From NCBI GenBank assembly GCA_017405115.1, contig JAFRBA010000015.1:1-36384 (forward strand): 36,384 nucleotides of DNA, in the 5' to 3' direction. The position numbers were made by a program, and so were the translations under genes. Origin of the DNA: Kiritimatiellia bacterium. Its GTDB lineage: Bacteria > Verrucomicrobiota > Kiritimatiellia > RFP12 > UBA1067. This document shows positions 7,517-18,300 of the stretch, in pieces (position 1 is the stretch's first letter; every line of letters starts with the position of its first letter). The notes below the pieces were generated by a model that saw only the letters and a program-made list of their open reading frames with translations, was not told the DNA's origin and made no database searches.

Positions 7517-10231
7517 ATGAATGTAAAGTCGCGAATTCTTCTGTCGATTGTGTTCGCCGCCGTAGCGGCGTGCACCGAGGCGAAGCCTATTCGCGTGCTT
7601 GCGGTCGGCGAGGGCGTTTCGGAGGTAGAAGGCGAATACATCCGCAGGATAGCGAGGGAGAAGGGCCATTGCGTCGATCTTGTCTCGCGGGGCGCATCCG
7701 ACTGGCGTCAGGCCGATGGATCATTCGACTTCGTGGTGCTCGTTCCGCCGAGCGGCGCGGCTAAGACGAAAGAGGGCCTTGCGGCATGGGGCAACGCGCT
7801 TGTCGCCGAGCTGCGCACCGCAAGGCCGGGGGCGCTTCTCCTGCTGCGGCAGCCCTTCAGCTGGGACGTCGGCGATATCGCCGCCTACGATGCGCTGTCC
7901 CTCAACTGCATGCACTTCACGGTTCGCCACGACATCGGCACGATGCCGGCGGGGTTCGCCTGGCAGTGCTACAGGATGGAGTCCGAAAATGGTCGCGTTC
8001 CCGCAGAGTACCTTGACGCGTGCGTATGGGTGGAGAAACTCTGCGAGGCGAATGTGCGCGTGCTCGCGTACCGTCCGGCGGGGAAGGTCGACCCCGACGA
8101 CTGCGATTTGGCGCGGAGGTGCGCTGTGGAGGCAGTACGCATATTTTCGCCCGTGCCGGTCAGGAACTGCGCGCTCGAGGCGATAGGCCGTATGACGCCG
8201 ATGCCAGTCGAGGCCGACTGGTGGAAGAAGCGCCTTGCGGAGAAGAAGCGGGAAATTGCCGCGCTGAACGGCGAAGCCGACCTTGTGTTCGTCGGATCGT
8301 CGCAGATACACATATGGGAGACCCGTTGCCCGAGGCAGCTTCGCGACATCCACCGCGATTTCAAGCTGTTGAACCTCGGATATTCCGGCGACTCGTTCCA
8401 GAAGGTGTGCTGGCGGCTCACAAAGGGGCGGGAACTCGACGGTTACAAGGCTAAGTGCATAATGCTCGTACAGGGCGGCAACAACACTTCGGAGGTGCCC
8501 ACGGCGCTTGTTCTGGGGATGAAGCAGATACTCGACATCTTCGCAGTCAAGCAGCCGCAGGCAAAGGTGCTTCTTCTGCCCATCAATCCGCGGCGAGAGT
8601 GGGACTGCGGCACTGCTCCGCGTCCGCGTCCGCGCGTAGACCGCGCAAACGAGATGCTGAAGCACTATGCGGACGGCAAGCGCGTATTCTGGGTCGACTT
8701 CCGCGAGGAGTTGTACGACGACAACGACGACACCGCCTGGTGCATGCCGGGCGACCGCCTTCATCTCGGCTCGGAGGGGCTGAAAATCTGGTATTCTCAC
8801 ATAAGTCCTCTTTTCCACGAGATATGCGGCAAGCCTGTGCCACCAGAGACAGAGGGATGGGTCGACCGCAGGCCCGACGTGCGCAAGTACGTGCAGGGCG
8901 ACTTCGTGTGGGCGGCGCGTCTCGACAAGCGGGGAGGGTTTGAACTGGAGAAGGTCGATGGAGCCGAGGGCAAGGTCGAATTCTTGGACGGTCGCATAAT
9001 GGTCCACAAGACCAACGCCCGCGGCGCATTGGTCTTGAAGGCGCATCCCTTCGCCTCGCACACGAACATCAAGGTGCGCGTCTACGCGGATGTCGAGGTC
9101 GTTTCGTCGGGACACGCCCGTTCGACCGGCTACCTGTCGGCGGACGGGTTTGGTCTGTCCGAGCCGGAGCACGAGTTGGAGGCGCGTCCCGAAGGATGCA
9201 GGATTCGCCGCTACTTCCACGTTGTCAGCACGAATGGCGACATCCGGCCCCGCATCGTCGTGGCCGGCGCGCCGTCGAAGACCTATTGGTCGAACTGGCG
9301 CGCCGAGGATCTTGTCAATCCGCGCCGCGACGGTCGGCTGGCGCACAATCCGGAAAGAACAGCACCCGATCCGCTGCCTGCGACATTCGCCGGCCCCCGT
9401 GCCGTGGCGATCGTGACCGACGAGCTCGACGCCGACGCGCTTCGCCAGCTGAGGATCATCGAAGGGTCTTCGCTCCTATATTCGTTGCATCCTCTGGCTG
9501 AGTTCGCCGCGAATCCTGCGGCATTCGCCCGTACGCGGCTTCTCCTTTTCCTCGGGGTCAGAAAGATCGACGGTCGGGTCATGGAGGCAGTCAGGTCGCT
9601 TTCGGCTCCGGCGCGCACTCTGGTGTACCTTGGCGGCACGGGTGTCGACGGAGGCCTCAAGGAGGTCTCGGGATTCACGCTCAAGACGGCTGGATCCTGC
9701 GCATCGCCTGTCGTCACGTCTGAGTCCGTAAGGTGGCCAGACCTCGAAACGGGAGTGTATGGCCTTGTCGCCTCTCCGCTCGCGAGCGTCGAAAAGGAAG
9801 ACAAGGTCGTGTCGTTCGCGCATTACGGGGCAGACGTTCAGGCCAAGTGCGTCGCGCTCCGCCGCGAAGCGAATGGATGCCGGCATGTCTGCATATGCGC
9901 TCCGTGCGGACTCACCCCGGAATACTTCAACCGGCTGGCCCGCGAAAGCGGTGTTCGGGTTCCGACGGACGAGACGGGTCTCCGGTTAGCTGTGTCGGGG
10001 CGAACTCTCGAACTTGAATGCTACCAGTCCGGCAGGTACGACGTCGATCTTGACGGCGCCGTGCGGGCCGTGAATCTCAAGAGCGGCCGGCAGGAAACGG
10101 TCGAGGGGGGTGTGCTCAAGGTGAATCTTGTCGCGGGGGGCGTATACAGGTTTGAAACTGAAAGCGAGCCCGCGCCGCAGCGCTCCGGCGATAAAACCCC
10201 GGAAAAGGGAAAGGGGAACTCAAATGAGTAG
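7517..10231 (+). CDS. secreted SGNH-hydrolase modular protein lacking the TIM barrel
   Basis: 904 residues with a signal peptide (AAVAACTEA). Residues about 24-215 form an SGNH/DUF4886-like Rossmann domain whose nucleophile loop reads AVGEGVS, so it lacks the serine and is probably inactive. A second SGNH domain (about 235-450) has block I VFVGSSQIH (S262 in the nucleophile position, S261 where Asp is usual), NLGYSGD, GGNN and DRLH (D413, H416). Then come the same beta-sandwich (LDKRGGFELEKVDGAEG), a Rossmann domain (AVAIVTDELDADALR) and the same C-terminal beta domain as in the neighbours, but no TIM barrel. The first SGNH block differs from the intact GDSIT of the paralogue at 15383-18865. 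Likely an O-acyl esterase acting on a glycan. It starts 12 bases after the previous stop, and its last 8 bases overlap the next gene. Confidence 0.75.
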   Translation: MNVKSRILLSIVFAAVAACTEAKPIRVLAVGEGVSEVEGEYIRRIAREKGHCVDLVSRGASDWRQADGSFDFVVLVPPSGAAKTKEGLAAWGNALVAELRTARPGALLLLRQPFSWDVGDIAAYDALSLNCMHFTVRHDIGTMPAGFAWQCYRMESENGRVPAEYLDACVWVEKLCEANVRVLAYRPAGKVDPDDCDLARRCAVEAVRIFSPVPVRNCALEAIGRMTPMPVEADWWKKRLAEKKREIAALNGEADLVFVGSSQIHIWETRCPRQLRDIHRDFKLLNLGYSGDSFQKVCWRLTKGRELDGYKAKCIMLVQGGNNTSEVPTALVLGMKQILDIFAVKQPQAKVLLLPINPRREWDCGTAPRPRPRVDRANEMLKHYADGKRVFWVDFREELYDDNDDTAWCMPGDRLHLGSEGLKIWYSHISPLFHEICGKPVPPETEGWVDRRPDVRKYVQGDFVWAARLDKRGGFELEKVDGAEGKVEFLDGRIMVHKTNARGALVLKAHPFASHTNIKVRVYADVEVVSSGHARSTGYLSADGFGLSEPEHELEARPEGCRIRRYFHVVSTNGDIRPRIVVAGAPSKTYWSNWRAEDLVNPRRDGRLAHNPERTAPDPLPATFAGPRAVAIVTDELDADALRQLRIIEGSSLLYSLHPLAEFAANPAAFARTRLLLFLGVRKIDGRVMEAVRSLSAPARTLVYLGGTGVDGGLKEVSGFTLKTAGSCASPVVTSESVRWPDLETGVYGLVASPLASVEKEDKVVSFAHYGADVQAKCVALRREANGCRHVCICAPCGLTPEYFNRLARESGVRVPTDETGLRLAVSGRTLELECYQSGRYDVDLDGAVRAVNLKSGRQETVEGGVLKVNLVAGGVYRFETESEPAPQRSGDKTPEKGKGNSNE

Positions 10232-11759
10232 CCGGCGAAACTTCCTGACGCGTAGGGGATTTGTCGGCGGCGTCGGCGCGCTGGGCGCGTTGGGCTGCGC
10301 ACGGGCATTTGCGGGCGCGAACGACTCCGAAAAGCCGAATCTGCGCGTCGGCATCGTCAGCGACATCCATGTGCGCGTGGATCCGGCCACGGGCATGACG
10401 GTTGGCTATTCGGACGACAAGACGTTCGTTCACGCCCTTGAATGGTTCAGAGACCAATGCGTGGACGCCGTGCTTATTCCCGGTGACATGGCGGACTACG
10501 GCAAATTGAGCGAAATGAAGGTCTTGGCCGACGACTGGTTCCGCGTGTTCCCGAACGACCGCGCGCCGGACGGGCGCCATGTCGAACGGCTGTTCGTGTT
10601 CGGCAACCATGATTGGGACGTGAGTAACTGGCCGACGCCGGAGGCCAGCCTGAGCCGCTACGGCGCGGCAGACGCATCCGGCATCAAGAAACTCGTCATG
10701 AGCGGCGATCCGGCGCGCAACTGGGACCGTTTCTGGCACGAACCATTCGAGCGCGTGTTCCTCAAACGAGTGAACGGCTACGTGTTCATAGGCGCGCACT
10801 GGATGGACGGCGACGCCAAGGCGCGATACGCTGCCGTCAAGCCGTTCATCGAGGCGCGCCGCCGCGAAATCGACCCGTCGCGCCCGTTCTTCTACTTCCA
10901 GCATCCGCATCCACAGGGGACAATCTTTCCCTGGACGAGATTTCACGACGGCGGCGCGGCGACGGATGCGCTTTCTCCCTTCCCGAACGCCGTGGCGATA
11001 ACCGGCCATTCGCACTACTCCATCACCGACGAGCGCGGCATATGGCAGGGCGCGTTCACCTCTGTCAACGCGGGCTGCATGCGCTTCACCGAGCCCCCGC
11101 TGGACACCCGTCCGCCGCTGGGCTACGAAAACACTCGCGCCACCTGGGATCAGCAAAAGAACGATCCAGTCAAGATGATGCCGCTCATGTGGGCGGATTG
11201 GACCGGGCGGCAGGGAATGCTGATGGACGTCTTTGACGACAGGATTGTCTTCAAGAGGCGCGATTTCCTCCACGATCTGTCCCTGGGCGACGATTGGGTG
11301 GTGCCTCTCGGACGTGAGGCGCCGAAGACGTACTCGTTCGCTCCGCGCGAGGCTGCGAGTGTCGCGCCGCAGTTCCACGACGGTGCGAAACTCAGCGTGC
11401 GGCGTACGCGCGCAAAAACGCGCGGCGTGGCCGGCCGGCCGGAGTCGCGCATCGAGAAGGAGGCGTTCGAAGTGACCGTTCCGCAGGCGAATGCGGTTGC
11501 GGCGGCGCGTCCTTTCGAGTATGAACTTTTTGCCGCCGCAGCTGACGGTTCCCGCACGCCGCTGACTATGCTGCTCGACGCAGGCTACGCCCATTCGCCG
11601 AAGAACAAGGATCGTCAGGTCCCGCTCAAGTGCCCGGTTGCACTTGAACGGCTTCCAAAGTTCGGACGATTCCGGTTTGAGGCCGTCCCCGTCGGAAACT
11701 GGGGAAAGAGGGGCCGTTCGATTCTCTCGGACGAGGTTTCAGCAACTGAAAAGACTTGA
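10224..11759 (+). CDS. Tat-exported calcineurin-like metallophosphoesterase
   Basis: 511 residues from the ATG at 10224, which sits in ATGAGTAG with the previous gene's stop (8-base overlap, translational coupling). The N-terminus SSRRNFLTRRGF followed by a hydrophobic stretch is a Tat signal. All five metallophosphoesterase motifs are visible: D47-x-H49 (VSDIH), G-D88 (IPGDMADYG), GN128-H129-D130 (FGNHDWD), H227 (QHPHP) and GH262-x-H264 (TGHSHYS). These bind the two-metal centre of the family. The C-terminal about 130 residues form a beta-rich extension (TPRQ-free, VAAARPFEYELFAAAADGSRTPLT). Role inferred: removal of phosphate from a phosphorylated glycan or phosphodiester outside the cytoplasm. 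The specific substrate is not shown. Confidence 0.9.
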   Translation: MSSRRNFLTRRGFVGGVGALGALGCARAFAGANDSEKPNLRVGIVSDIHVRVDPATGMTVGYSDDKTFVHALEWFRDQCVDAVLIPGDMADYGKLSEMKVLADDWFRVFPNDRAPDGRHVERLFVFGNHDWDVSNWPTPEASLSRYGAADASGIKKLVMSGDPARNWDRFWHEPFERVFLKRVNGYVFIGAHWMDGDAKARYAAVKPFIEARRREIDPSRPFFYFQHPHPQGTIFPWTRFHDGGAATDALSPFPNAVAITGHSHYSITDERGIWQGAFTSVNAGCMRFTEPPLDTRPPLGYENTRATWDQQKNDPVKMMPLMWADWTGRQGMLMDVFDDRIVFKRRDFLHDLSLGDDWVVPLGREAPKTYSFAPREAASVAPQFHDGAKLSVRRTRAKTRGVAGRPESRIEKEAFEVTVPQANAVAAARPFEYELFAAAADGSRTPLTMLLDAGYAHSPKNKDRQVPLKCPVALERLPKFGRFRFEAVPVGNWGKRGRSILSDEVSATEKT

Positions 11760-11788
11760 AAACGACAATTGAGAAAGGAGATGCTCAT

Positions 11789-12460
11789 ATGGCGAAAAAA
11801 AAGATGATGGGTGGATCGTGCGCATGTGCGATGCTGGCGGCAGCGGTTGCATGTGCCGCGTTCGGCAGCACGGACAAGACGTCAGACCCGAAGTTCGTGT
11901 TTTTGGACACGAAGACCAGTTCGTTCTGGCGCACCGCCACCAACAGCGTCGTGACGCTGCCGGTGAGGTATCCAGACGGCGCGACGACGGCGACGCTGAC
12001 GGTCGTGGGATCTTCTTGGTCGATGACGACAAACCCCCCAGCGGGATTCTTCGACCTCGCCCTGCCAGAGCCGTCCTCCCCGGAAACCGAGGACGTGTAC
12101 GACCTCACCCTCGCTTTCAACGACGGAACGGTGCGCAGCGCGAAACTCGGCCTGATTCAGGGTCTGATGCCCGACACCGAAGGCGCGACGCGCTGCGTCA
12201 TTCCGGAAGGCGGAAGAAAGTGGCGCAAGATTCGCCGCCATGCAGTGCTTCCAATCCCGTATGGCGCTGAGTCGTTCTCCGTGACGGTGGACGGACAGGA
12301 GGTGGCGTCAGATTCGGGGCTTGACGGAGCCAAGGGCTGGTATGCGCTCGACGGCGTAGGAATCGGCTCCAACGCATCCATCTCGTTCACGCTCGGCGGC
12401 GTAAGCTATCTTGCCAACCTTCTGTCCGGCGACAGCGGCTTGCAGTTGCTCATCAAATAA
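11789..12460 (+). CDS. small secreted protein, beta-rich, unknown function
   Basis: 223 residues. The start is the ATG at 11789, with AAAGGAG eight bases upstream. A TTG 33 bases earlier is in frame but has no better site. The signal peptide is lysine-rich followed by SCACAMLAAAVACAAFGS. The mature part contains many beta-strand-like segments (TNSVVTLPVRYPDGATTATLTV) and no catalytic motif that I recognise. It ends with a hydrophobic LLSGDSGLQLLIK. It lies directly before an FGE-like gene with a similar beta-rich N-terminal part, so the two may be partners. The function is not recognised. Confidence 0.8.
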   Translation: MAKKKMMGGSCACAMLAAAVACAAFGSTDKTSDPKFVFLDTKTSSFWRTATNSVVTLPVRYPDGATTATLTVVGSSWSMTTNPPAGFFDLALPEPSSPETEDVYDLTLAFNDGTVRSAKLGLIQGLMPDTEGATRCVIPEGGRKWRKIRRHAVLPIPYGAESFSVTVDGQEVASDSGLDGAKGWYALDGVGIGSNASISFTLGGVSYLANLLSGDSGLQLLIK

Positions 12461-12495
12461 CAATATCCAAATGTCCAAGAGAAAGGAAGAAAACC

Positions 12496-13917
12496 ATGAA
12501 AACGCAAATCAGGATGTTTACGATACTTGCCGCTGCATGCGGCTTTGCGAATGCCGCGGCGCACGCCGCTGACATTGATCGCGTAATAGTGCGCCAGCAA
12601 TGGCCGTGGTCCACCGACATCGAGATCGAATACATGCTCTCCGGCGTGACGTCGCCCGTGAACATCCACGTGCAGGCGTACAACGGCAGCCAGGAACTTC
12701 CGGCCGAGCAGCTTGCGGATGCAATTTCCGGCGACCGCTACGGCGTTGCGCACGACGGCATCGGTCTGCTCACGATTGATCCCGTCAAGGCGTTTGGGAC
12801 GGATAGCGTGGTGCTGCCGAACTTCAAGGTGAGGCTTACGCTTAGCGATTCTGCGGCAAACGTCAACGAGGTGATATACAAGATATTCGACCTCGCCACC
12901 GGGGACTGCACCGATGTCTCGCGCGCCGACATCCTGAACGGCAAGTACGGCGCATACGAGACAGACTATGGGAAAATCGGAGAGGGATACAATACGACGC
13001 TCGAGGACGTTTTGATCTGGACGGGCGTCACTAACAACATCGAATACAAGACAACAAAGCTTGTGATGCGCAAGATTCCGGCCAATGGCGTGGAAACGAA
13101 GATCGGCGGGTTCGAATGGCAGACGCTTGGAAAAGCCAACGCGGCTGTCCGCACGGTGTCGTTCACGAACGACTACTACATGAGCGTGTTCGAGTTTACC
13201 GAGGGTCAGTTCCTGACGCTCGTGACAAACACCCCGAACAGTACCATTACATACAGTAGAAACAAGTTCACCAACGGAGTGGAGCGCTACATCCGTCCGA
13301 TGAACATTCCCGACTATGTGTCACGCGCACGCCTGTCATACTGGCCGACGGAGGAATCATACGGCAAGGGGCCGTTTCCGGACAACAGAGGAACGGTCAT
13401 CGGCAACCTCCGGGCTCAGACAGGACTCGTGGGGTTTGACTTGCCGACCGAGGCCGTCTGGGAATATGCCTGCCGTGCTGGCACCACGAACGACTTCTAC
13501 ACCGGGCTGAATTTCACAAACAACGACGATTACAAACTTATCGCCCGCTGCAACTCGAATTCAGGCAATCCGACTCCACAAAATTTCGACAAGCCGGAGA
13601 TCACCGATCTGCTCCCCTCTGAAGGAGGTTCGGCGATAGTAGGGTCGTACAGGCCCAACGCATGGGGTCTGTATGATATGCTTGGAAATCTCGCGGAATA
13701 CTGCCTAGACCACTACCAGGCCGATGTTTCGGCTTATGGCGGCCCGGATCCCTGGGGACCGGTGCCTTCTGGCGGCTCCAGTCTGTATCGCGTCTTCAGG
13801 GGGAGTTCCTACTATCTCAACTACAGCTACGGAAATTGCTCATACAGGCAAAACCTCAGCGCAAACAGCGGTTCCAATCCGATAATTGGCCTTCGCCTCT
13901 GCCTGACAGTCTTCTGA
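12496..13917 (+). CDS. secreted FGE/SUMF1-domain protein
   Basis: 473 residues, signal peptide cleaved near AHAAD. Residues about 26-200 form a beta-rich domain of unknown type. About 215-473 is a formylglycine-generating-enzyme-like (SUMF1) domain: YYMSVFEFTEGQF, LPTEAVWEYACRAGT, VGSYRPNAWGLYDMLGNLAEYCLD, RVFRGSSYY and the terminal IIGLRLCLT. True FGE enzymes activate sulfatases through copper-binding cysteines. No sulfatase gene lies in this window, and secreted SUMF1 domains in this kind of bacterium often serve unknown binding roles. It may therefore be a surface or binding protein rather than a sulfatase activator. It starts 35 bases after the small secreted protein, behind GAGAAAGGAAG. 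Confidence 0.85.
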   Translation: MKTQIRMFTILAAACGFANAAAHAADIDRVIVRQQWPWSTDIEIEYMLSGVTSPVNIHVQAYNGSQELPAEQLADAISGDRYGVAHDGIGLLTIDPVKAFGTDSVVLPNFKVRLTLSDSAANVNEVIYKIFDLATGDCTDVSRADILNGKYGAYETDYGKIGEGYNTTLEDVLIWTGVTNNIEYKTTKLVMRKIPANGVETKIGGFEWQTLGKANAAVRTVSFTNDYYMSVFEFTEGQFLTLVTNTPNSTITYSRNKFTNGVERYIRPMNIPDYVSRARLSYWPTEESYGKGPFPDNRGTVIGNLRAQTGLVGFDLPTEAVWEYACRAGTTNDFYTGLNFTNNDDYKLIARCNSNSGNPTPQNFDKPEITDLLPSEGGSAIVGSYRPNAWGLYDMLGNLAEYCLDHYQADVSAYGGPDPWGPVPSGGSSLYRVFRGSSYYLNYSYGNCSYRQNLSANSGSNPIIGLRLCLTVF

Positions 13918-13930
13918 AAACTTGATACAA

Positions 13931-15364
13931 ATGAAAGCAGTTGCAATTGTTGCATTTGCCGTGCTGGTGCGCCTCGCCGCCTATGGTGGCGAGGCGCCTA
14001 CGGTTAAGGCCGCGTGGTTTACGCAGGACATATCGTGCGAGATCGGCACGCTGGTCGCCGGATACGGTCCCAACGACGTCTCCGTAGCGAAATACGACGA
14101 TCTCCAGTTGCACGGGCTGGCGCTGGACGACGGAAGAAGCAGGGTCATGATTCTTTCGTTCGACTTGCTGGGCATGAACGCAGACCTCATCAGGAGGATT
14201 CGCTCCGCATGCGCCGCAAAGCTCGGAGTGCGCGACGAAAACGTTCTGCTGACATGCACGCACACGCACGGCGGGCCGCATACGCGTCGTTATTCCGCTC
14301 CGGCAGGCGACGGCAAGGAGTCCGACGGGTGCGCCGCTCCGAGAGGCATCGACGCCAAATACGTCGCCTTCCTCGAGAAGGCGACGCTGAAGGCCGTAGG
14401 CGACCTGGTCGATGGCGGCCAGTGGCGCGAGTGCGCCGTCGGCTTCTTCTCTTCGCAGTGCGACGAGAACCGCAACCGCAGGTATACGACGGCGGACAAC
14501 TGTGCGTCATTCAACGCGCACAGGCGCGCTCTCCACAAACTCACCACGGGAATTGCCGACAAGGAACTCGGCACCATTGTGCTTCTGGATCCAAAGTCCT
14601 TCGAGCCGCTGTACGTCGTCGGGAACTATGCCGCGCATCCGCTTGCGTTTCACGCCCCCGGCAAGGGCGGTCTGACCATTACTGCAGACTATCCAGGATT
14701 CTATCGCCGCTATGTGTCGGACAACACAGGCGCCGGCGCGATGTTCATCAGCGGCGCGTGCGGCGACATAGTGCCGAAGGACGACGAGCTTGGCGTGGCC
14801 GGCGCGCGCCGTGTAGGAGAGAATCTCGCCATGGCGTCGCTGGCCGCCGTCATCGACATTCAGCGCAATGCATCGCGGTTCGTGATGGACAGGCCGAGGC
14901 TTGGCGCGAAGATAGTCAGGATGGAGAGCCGCCTGCGTGCGCCGTACCGCAAGATGTACGGCAGGGAGAAAATCGAGCTGGAGCTGCAGCTCCTGAGCGT
15001 CGGCGATGTTGCGTTCGTCGGAGTGCCTGGCGAGCTTTTGAACGAGCTCGGACTCGAGATAAAGTGGCACAGCCCGTTCAAGCGCACGTTCATAGCCTAC
15101 TGCGCAACGGACTATTTTGGCTACATGTCGCCGGCCAACATGGTTGCCGCCGGGGGATACGAGCCGCAGAGCCAGATGTATGCGTCGCGAGACACCCTGA
15201 ATCTTGTCATGTGCGCGCGCGACGGGCTCTTCGCCCTGCGCGAGAGTCTGTTCCCCGAGGATTCGTCCGAAGAAGATTCCTATCCGGACAATCTTGCCCT
15301 CCCTCTTGTGAACCTTCCTGGCGGGATAAAGGCGTCGAAGTGGCAGAGAAACATCAAGAAATAG
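13931..15364 (+). CDS. neutral/alkaline ceramidase-like secreted hydrolase (copy 1)
   Basis: 477 residues from the ATG at 13931, with signal peptide KAVAIVAFAVLVRLAAYGG. An in-frame TTG at 13922 is the alternative. The fold is that of the Ceramidase_alk family N-terminal domain: AAWFTQDIS, HGLALDD, SFDLLGMN, the zinc site THTHGGP (H111, H113), NYAAHP and the active-site loop FISGACGDIVPKD. In characterised ceramidases the loop carries a catalytic serine (GDVSPN-type). Here that position is V281, so ceramide hydrolysis is doubtful. The substrate may be another amide or ester on a glycan. A close paralogue lies at 31240-32976, sharing long stretches such as KWHSPFKRTFIAYCATDYFGY. It lies 13 bases after the FGE-like gene and 18 bases before the next. 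Confidence 0.85.
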   Translation: MKAVAIVAFAVLVRLAAYGGEAPTVKAAWFTQDISCEIGTLVAGYGPNDVSVAKYDDLQLHGLALDDGRSRVMILSFDLLGMNADLIRRIRSACAAKLGVRDENVLLTCTHTHGGPHTRRYSAPAGDGKESDGCAAPRGIDAKYVAFLEKATLKAVGDLVDGGQWRECAVGFFSSQCDENRNRRYTTADNCASFNAHRRALHKLTTGIADKELGTIVLLDPKSFEPLYVVGNYAAHPLAFHAPGKGGLTITADYPGFYRRYVSDNTGAGAMFISGACGDIVPKDDELGVAGARRVGENLAMASLAAVIDIQRNASRFVMDRPRLGAKIVRMESRLRAPYRKMYGREKIELELQLLSVGDVAFVGVPGELLNELGLEIKWHSPFKRTFIAYCATDYFGYMSPANMVAAGGYEPQSQMYASRDTLNLVMCARDGLFALRESLFPEDSSEEDSYPDNLALPLVNLPGGIKASKWQRNIKK

Positions 15365-15382
15365 CGAAAGAAGGAGAAGCGT

Positions 15383-18300
15383 GTGGTTAAAGTCAATGCG
15401 TGTGTGAAGTTCGCCGCGGCGGCGGTTTCTTTTGCATGCATTCTCGCGGCGACGGCCCAGTGCCAGAGCGCCGGAGAGGAATGTGCAATTGGCTGCTCGA
15501 AAATGGACCGTAGCGGATGGAAGAGCCGCTGGGAGGCCAAGCAGAGGGAAATCGCCGCGTTCAAAGGAGGGGAGGTCGACCTTGTCTTCGTCGGCGATTC
15601 CATAACGCACATCTGGGAAACGCGCTGCCCCGAAATAGTCGACGAGATCAACCGCGACTTCACCTACCTGAACCTCGGCTATTCTGGCGACGACACCTCG
15701 AACGTGTTGTGGCGCCTTGGGCCGGGCGGCGAGCTGGACGGCTACAAGGCGAAGGTCGTGCAGCTCATGATCGGCACGAACGACGACGGAAGCGATCCGC
15801 AGCCAGTCGCCGACGGCATCCGCAGGATACTCGACCTCTTGCTCCGCAAGCAGCCGCAGGCAAAGGTGCTGCTGCTGCCGATATTCCCGCGGCGCGATGG
15901 CGACCCTGGCATTCCAGGTGCGAACGACCACCCGAATCCGCGTCCGCGCAACGTGCGCGTAAACGAGATCATCGCCAAGTACGCCGACGGAAGGCGCGTG
16001 TTCTGGAAGGACTTCAACCACAGGTTTCTCGACGAGAACGACGACACCCTGTGGTGCATGCCGGACCGCCTGCATCCCGAGACCGCAGGACTCGAGCTGT
16101 GGTGGGCCGAGGTCGAGCCGATCTTCCGAGAGTGGCTCGGCAAGCCTCGTCCGCCGAGGACAGCCGGCTGGGAGGACATAAACCTCGGGCGCAACCCTTT
16201 CCCTTCTGCCGAGGCGATATGGAAGGCAGACTTCTCGAGCAGCGGGAACTTCGTCCTCGAAAAGCACGACGGCGCCGAGGGCAAGCTGGTTGTGCTCAAG
16301 GGCGGGATGCGCCTGCAGAAGACGAACGACAAGGGCTTTCTCGTCGTAAAGGCGGCGCCTTTCGCGGTCGAGACTAACCGCGTGGTGTCGCTGAGCTGCG
16401 ACGTGGCTGTGCGCGGAGCCTTTCCGGAATACTCCGTGGGCTTTTTGCGGGCACATGGAGCAAAGCCTTCGCTCGGCATCCAGAGGGACGTTCTCTCCTC
16501 CCTCGGCGAGCGATGCTTCGGCACGCCGCAGATGTCGTTCCTGCTCAACACGCCGCCGGGAATGACCAACCGCAAGTACTACTTCTACAGAGGCGACGGC
16601 GGCGCCGTCACGCCGATGGTCGTTGTGGCCGGAAAGCGCTCCACCAGCGTGTGGACCAACTGGAGGGCCGAGGACTACGTCGAGCAGAACAGGCTTTTCT
16701 GCAAGGAGTGCTTCCGCCCCGTACCGCCCGTCCGCGCCAAGAAGGAAATAATGAGCGACGAGGAGTTCGACAGGATGATCGCCAACGACATCCAGCACAC
16801 GGCGAAGATCGAGCAGTACGGCATCGGCACCCGCCTGCTGATCGACGGAAAGCCAGCGCTGCCCACGGCCTACGAGGGTATGCGGCATTTGACGGACTAC
16901 TCGGAGATCACCGAGGCCGGAGGGCTCATAAAGGCCGGCGTGCGTCTGGCCGGGCCCATAGTCATAGGCGCATCGAACAAGTCGCAGGCGGAGTCCATAA
17001 CGTGGACAAAGGACGGCTACGACGCAAGGAAGGCGGTCGCCCTCGTTCGCGAGACCATGAAGGCGAGCGGCGATGCTCTCCTGCACGTGCAGTACAACTG
17101 CAACGCATATCCGGAGTTCACGACCGACATGCATCCCGACGAGATCTGGTGCGACGAGAAGGGGCAGCCGATCGTCGGCAACTTCATCTCCAGCCGCGAA
17201 GGGTACGCAGGCTTCACGGCGACGAGCGAACGCTGGCCGTGGCCGTCCATGGCGTCCCCGCACTGGCGCGCGGCCGTGAAGTCCAACATCCGCGCGTTCG
17301 TCGCCGAGATGAAGCGCCGAGGGCTCGACAAGCGCTTCGTCTCGATTCACTTCGCGGGCTACAACGACGGTCAGTTCGGAATGAGCCGTCCTGACTACTC
17401 CCCGTGCGCGAAGGCCGAATACGCGAATTACCTGAAGGAGGTCGAGGGCACGGGCGCCTCCACCAACTACTGGCACTTCTGCCGCCAGCTAACCGCTCGG
17501 ACGGTCAATGAGTTCGGCCTGTGCTTCAAGGAGGCAATAGGCAAGGACGTCGTAGTGCTTCGTCGCGGGGATTCGCCGTTCGTCGTGGAGTTCGCGCTCG
17601 GTGCGAACAACCGGCTGCCTGGCATCGACGCGACGGTGACCGGCATGACCTATGCGTACCGCGACCCCGCGATCTCGATTTCCTCTTTCGTGCCGTTCTC
17701 GTCGTCCAGCTGCAACGGACGCATGATGTGGAACGAATTCGACCTTCGCACCCAGTGGGTCGTGCATTCCAGGACGGTGACGGGCTACATCGAGAATTCG
17801 CCCTACTTCGACATCCAGCGCTGGCAGGCCGGATACCGCAAGCTCGCGGGCGCCCTGATGGCCGAGCGCGGCGGCTTCTGGTTCTACGACATGGGCCGGG
17901 GATGGTTTTCTGCGCCGGGTGTCGTCGAGGATGTCGCCGACTCGTTCAAGACCTTCCGAAAGCTCGTCGAGAAAAAGCCGGACGAGTGGACGCCCGACAC
18001 GGCCATCGTCGTGGACGAAGAGGGGTTCTTCGGGTGGGGCGGCGAAGAGCACGGCTACCCGGGGCACACATACCACATAGTCGAGCGACAGCTGCGACTT
18101 CTCGGCAACGCCGGCGTCCCGTACCAGTTCTTTTTCGCCGAGGACGTCCTCGCGCGCCCGGAGCTGCTGAACGGCAAGAAGGCAGTGTTCCTGATGCTCT
18201 GGCGCAAGTTCGACGATCGGCGTACCTCCTTCATGAAGAGGCTGCGCAAGGACGTGCCGTCCGTCGTGTTCCTCGCCGAATGCGGCTCGCTTGGCGAGAA

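Noticed and set aside
12496..13917. Sulfatase maturation enzyme call for the FGE-like protein
   Set aside because: The protein is secreted, carries an unrelated N-terminal domain, and no sulfatase gene lies in the window; only the domain assignment is kept.
14507..17476. 989-codon open frame on the minus strand
   Set aside because: It is exactly antisense to the ceramidase-like and SGNH/GH42-like genes, has Arg/Ala/Val/His-rich composition, and no recognisable domain. It arises from GC-rich codon use.
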